From positions 1 to 64,000 of the forward strand of contig JAUIKS010000025.1 in NCBI GenBank assembly GCA_030430565.1: a stretch of 64,000 nucleotides of DNA, given 5' to 3'. The position numbers and the translations under genes were made by a program. The notes under the pieces were generated by a model. The model saw only the letters and a list, made by a program, of their open reading frames with translations, was not told the DNA's origin and made no database searches. This DNA comes from Polyangia bacterium (lineage in GTDB: Bacteria; Myxococcota_A; Polyangia; Nannocystales; Nannocystaceae). This document shows positions 61,213-64,000 of the stretch, in pieces (the first letter of the stretch is position 1; each line of letters starts with the position of its first letter).

Positions 61213-62303
61213 GCGAGCCGGCTGATACTCCCCTCGAGCCCCTGCCGAGCACCCCCAGCGCGTGGAGCCGCGCGCTCCGGCTGCTCGGCGTTCGTCGCGG
61301 GCCCGCGCTCGCGCTCGCGACTGAGTACCGCGTTCCCGGTGAGGAGCGCGTCACCGACGAGCTCATCGACGAGATGCTGGCGATGGTGCGCCGTCGCGAC
61401 GCCGACGGGCCGCCGATGCGCGGCGCCCACCCCAAGCAGACCGGCTGCCTCGAGGCCGAGTTCACCGTCGACGAGGCGCTCCCACCCGCGCTCGCGGTCG
61501 GCCTGTTCTCACGGCCAGGTACCTACAAGGCGCTGCTGCGCTACTCCAACACCGCGCCGCGCGTGCAGCCCGATCGCGTCACGGACGTCCGCGGCGTCGC
61601 GATCAAGGTCATGGGCGTGGGCGGCCGCTCGCTGCTCGGCGACGAAGACCAGGACTTCTTGCTGGCCAGCGCGCCCGCGCTCGCGACCTGCGACGTCCGC
61701 GACTTCCTCGAGCTCACGCGCGCCGACCTGCACAGCCACCTGCTCTGGTACTTCCTGGACCTGCGCAAGCGCAACCTGTGGAAGCTCGGCGTCGCCCTGC
61801 GCGCGCCCAAGCAGCGCTTCGCGAGCCCGGCCGACTACCGGTACTGGAGCGCCTCGCCCTACCTCCTCGGCGAGGGGCAGGCGGTCAAGTACGCCGTGGT
61901 CCCGCGTCACCCCCAGGCGGGCAGCCGCAGCGAGCGGCGCGCCGACGATCACCTGCGCGAAGATCTCGAGCGCCAGGTCGCGAGCCACCCGCTGACCATG
62001 GACTTCTTGGTGCAGCGCCAGCTCGACGCCGACGCCATGCCGATCGAGGACCTCTCGGTGCGCTGGGACGAGCGGCGCTCGCCCTTCGTCAAGGTCGCGA
62101 CGATCCGCGCGCCCCGGCAGGAGCTCGCCGCGGCGCTGCGCGAGCGCGCCGATCGTGCGTCGTTTAACGCGTGGCGCTGTCTGCCGGAGCACCGCCCGCT
62201 CGGCAGCGTCAACCGAGCCAGGCGGCGCCTCTACGAGGTGCTCAACCGCGAGCGGACGCGGCGTCTCGAGGCGCGTGGCCAAAAAGCCAGCTCGCGCGGA
62301 TGA
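61209..62303 (+). CDS. Catalase-related heme protein (allene oxide synthase-like / SrpA family)
   Basis: A 364-residue soluble protein with the compact catalase-related fold. The distal His is in GAHPKQTG (His74). The segment GCLEAEFTVDEALPP, with GLFSRPGTYKALLRYSN, is the typical first part of the barrel. DVRGVAIKVMG follows, and the proximal heme motif RxxxY is in NRARRRLY (Arg338 to Tyr342). It is much shorter than true catalase and lacks its flavodoxin-like part. The nearest described relatives by architecture are coral/cyanobacterial allene oxide synthase, which converts lipoxygenase hydroperoxides, and SrpA. Its ATG overlaps the upstream lipoxygenase-like gene, so the two are translationally coupled. 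Confidence 0.88.
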   Translation: MSEPADTPLEPLPSTPSAWSRALRLLGVRRGPALALATEYRVPGEERVTDELIDEMLAMVRRRDADGPPMRGAHPKQTGCLEAEFTVDEALPPALAVGLFSRPGTYKALLRYSNTAPRVQPDRVTDVRGVAIKVMGVGGRSLLGDEDQDFLLASAPALATCDVRDFLELTRADLHSHLLWYFLDLRKRNLWKLGVALRAPKQRFASPADYRYWSASPYLLGEGQAVKYAVVPRHPQAGSRSERRADDHLREDLERQVASHPLTMDFLVQRQLDADAMPIEDLSVRWDERRSPFVKVATIRAPRQELAAALRERADRASFNAWRCLPEHRPLGSVNRARRRLYEVLNRERTRRLEARGQKASSRG

Positions 62304-62356
62304 GCGCGCCGGAGCGCGGCGGTCGCTATCGAGCCGACGACGTCCGCGTCCTCCCG

Positions 62357-62362
62357 TATGAT
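62357..62362 (+). promoter_or_regulatory. -10-like hexamer TATGAT
   Basis: TATGAT lies 64 nt before the ATG at 62427; a leader of about 58 nt with GAAAGGTGAG before the start is predicted. Confidence 0.35.
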
Positions 62363-62426
62363 GCCGGCGCGTGGGCGACTAGGTCTTTGGGACAGCGTCG
62401 CGCGCGCCGAGAAAGGTGAGCAGTCG

Positions 62427-64000
62427 ATGGCGAAGCGTCTCCTGTTAACGCGCTCCATGGGTCGTCAGGCCGCCCCCTCGTGCCGGATCGGGCCCGGCGC
62501 GCCGATCGTCGCGGCGCGCGACGGCAACGGCGTCGCCGTGGTCGCGGCGATCGGTCGCGAGGGCGCGGTGCGGCTGTTCGTCGAGGGCGCGAACAACCGG
62601 TGGGAGACCGTCGAGACCGGCCTCGTGGGCACCGCGCTGGAGCTCGTGCCCGATCCCCAGGGCGGGCTGCGCCTCTTCGTCATTCACCAAAAATTGCTCG
62701 GCACGGTGCACCGCGCCGACGACGGGACCGTCAGCCCGCCCTTCGTCGGCCCCGTCAGCGCCGGCCCCGGCGTGATGGTCAACGTCCGCGCGGAGGCGGT
62801 CAACGGGCAGCTGTGGCTGCGCATGGCGTGGTCGCTGTCGGGCGGGGACGGCCCCTATCTCGTGTTCGGCGGGCTCTGGACCGGCAACCTCGCGCTCCCG
62901 CTGCTGCTCGACGGGCGCGCCGTCGACGATCCCGAGGCGCTCGGCTGGGGTCGCCGCCCGGACGGCAGCGTCGCCCTGTTCGCGCTCATCAGCCCGCAGC
63001 TGCTTATTAAGCCATGTAAGAAGTACGCGCGCGTGTGGACCGACCGCGGCTCCGGGGCGCAGGAGGACGGCTCGATCTGGCGCCCGCTGCCGGCGCCCGG
63101 CTACTTCGTGTGCGGCGACCGAATGCGGCGCGCCCACGCGGACCCCGGCATGCTCGGCGAGACTACCCCGACGATCGCCGCGGTCGAGGATCCGCGCCCC
63201 GGCGTCCCGCCGATGCTCGCGGCGCCGACGAGCGGCGCGCGGATCTGGGATGACGAGGGCTCCGGCGCCCATCAAGACGGCTCGATCTGGGCGCCGCTGC
63301 GGCCCTACTACCTCGCCATGGGTCACCTCGGCTCCGGCAAGCACAGCTACCCCGACATGAGCGCGGTGCGGATGCTCCGGGCGGACGTGGCCGCGGTCGC
63401 GTACCTCCAGGGCGGGGACAAAAAGCCCAACGGCGATCACGGCTGGCGGATCTGGTGGGATCGGGGCTCCGGTGCCGACGCGGACGTAAGCGCGCACGCG
63501 GTCCACGACGGCGACAACAAGGACTTCGGGACCTTCGTCGCGCAGGCGAACTACCTGCAGCCGCAGCCGACCAGCGTCGGCCTCCCGCCGAAGAACCCGC
63601 CGCGCCGCAGCGTGCTGATCGCCTGGGCCGTCGGCAGCTTCACGGTGCTCGCGGCGCCCGAGGACGGCTTCGTCGGCTGGGGTCTGTCCGTCGCCACGCG
63701 CACGCAGGGCGCGAGCGCGCTGCTGTTCGGCGCGGAGGACGGGCTCGCGGTGTTCGACCAGGAGACCCGCGAGGTCTCGCTGTGCCCCGGCGCCGCGCGC
63801 CCGGTGCTGCTGCGCACGAAGGTCGCCGCGCAGGGGAAAATTGACATCTTCATGATCGACGAGGACGCGCGCGGGACCCTCGTGCGGCGGTCCTCGAACG
63901 GCTGGATCGCGCCGCGTCGTGTGCCCCCGAACGCGCGCGTGGCCTCGGGGGCGCTGCTCGAGCGCGCGGGCCCGGGGAACGCAGGCGTCGTGGTCACGCG
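62427..64000 (+). CDS. Vps62-like repeat protein (partial, runs off right edge)
   Basis: An unbroken frame of at least 524 codons from ATG 62427, with a GAAAGGTGAG ribosome site. Residues about 200-380 have tandem repeats of the type RVWTDRGSGAQEDGSIWRPLPAPGY, RIWDDEGSGAHQDGSIWAPL and RIWWDRGSGADADVS (each listed as short pieces: VWTDRGSGA, IWDDEGSGA, IWWDRGSGA). The W.D.GSGA..D.SIW pattern is that of Vps62/DUF946-type beta-prism domains, mostly known from fungi and plants. The first 190 residues and the part after 400 are beta-rich and look like propeller or sandwich modules. There is no signal peptide at the start. It follows the oxylipin gene pair on the same strand, 123 bp downstream. Confidence 0.78.
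   Translation, partial: MAKRLLLTRSMGRQAAPSCRIGPGAPIVAARDGNGVAVVAAIGREGAVRLFVEGANNRWETVETGLVGTALELVPDPQGGLRLFVIHQKLLGTVHRADDGTVSPPFVGPVSAGPGVMVNVRAEAVNGQLWLRMAWSLSGGDGPYLVFGGLWTGNLALPLLLDGRAVDDPEALGWGRRPDGSVALFALISPQLLIKPCKKYARVWTDRGSGAQEDGSIWRPLPAPGYFVCGDRMRRAHADPGMLGETTPTIAAVEDPRPGVPPMLAAPTSGARIWDDEGSGAHQDGSIWAPLRPYYLAMGHLGSGKHSYPDMSAVRMLRADVAAVAYLQGGDKKPNGDHGWRIWWDRGSGADADVSAHAVHDGDNKDFGTFVAQANYLQPQPTSVGLPPKNPPRRSVLIAWAVGSFTVLAAPEDGFVGWGLSVATRTQGASALLFGAEDGLAVFDQETREVSLCPGAARPVLLRTKVAAQGKIDIFMIDEDARGTLVRRSSNGWIAPRRVPPNARVASGALLERAGPGNAGVVVT

Overview
The window comes from a very G+C-rich myxobacterium, most likely a member of the Nannocystaceae (Nannocystis, Enhygromyxa or Plesiocystis type). 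The signs are: proteins ending in a GCGC motif, one hydrophobic segment and an Arg cluster (MYXO-CTERM sorting signals); long Gly-Asp tandem linkers; CGDG...EECDDG disulfide repeats; many lipoproteins with Ser/Thr/Gly/Asp-rich stalks; an ADYC-domain lipoprotein with NGIVFNG repeats; and three Ser/Thr protein kinases in 64 kb. I see no rRNA, tRNA, insertion sequence or CRISPR array.

Layout. 1-2.8 kb: the 5' part of a minus-strand Reg_prop/Y_Y_Y sensor that runs off the left edge. 2.9-9.5 kb: membrane proteins, a bile-acid:sodium symporter homologue, a class III nucleotidyl cyclase-like protein, RidA, a large lipoprotein and a beta-trefoil-like repeat protein. 9.6-18.2 kb: a TPR kinase followed on the same strand by a 1679-residue CHAT protease-like protein with two degenerate clostripain-like modules and a LamG-type C-terminus. 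18.2-24 kb: lipoproteins, an HTTM (gamma-carboxylase-like) membrane protein and a minus-strand envelope operon. 24.3-30.9 kb: a tightly overlapping three-gene envelope operon ending in a vWA protein. 31-40 kb: lipoproteins, a MYXO-CTERM protein, a secreted HETGH metalloprotease and an ADYC lipoprotein. 40.5-53.1 kb: a second TPR kinase, a fatty-acid-hydroxylase-type enzyme, an ArdA-like protein, an FHA protein, an alpha/beta hydrolase, a propeller lipoprotein, a kinase with a cyclic-nucleotide-binding domain and an amidohydrolase. 53.4-55.2 kb: a bacterial PARP with a histone-H1-like Lys/Ala tail, a WGR-like domain and an intact H-Y-E triad, followed by a strong intrinsic terminator. 55.3-59.4 kb: a zinc-ribbon protein, an AbrB-like protein, an ACP-phosphodiesterase-like protein and others. 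59.7-62.3 kb: a lipoxygenase-like gene overlapping a catalase-related allene-oxide-synthase-like gene, a candidate oxylipin operon. 62.4-64 kb: a Vps62-like repeat protein that runs off the right edge.

Across the window, about twenty first-of-operon genes have a TANNNT hexamer ending 5-8 nt (usually exactly 6) before the start codon. This points to widespread leaderless transcription, and it settles several start codons. Genes with long upstream regions or inside operons tend to have Shine-Dalgarno sequences instead. Most annotation rests on motif recognition by eye; no database search was possible.
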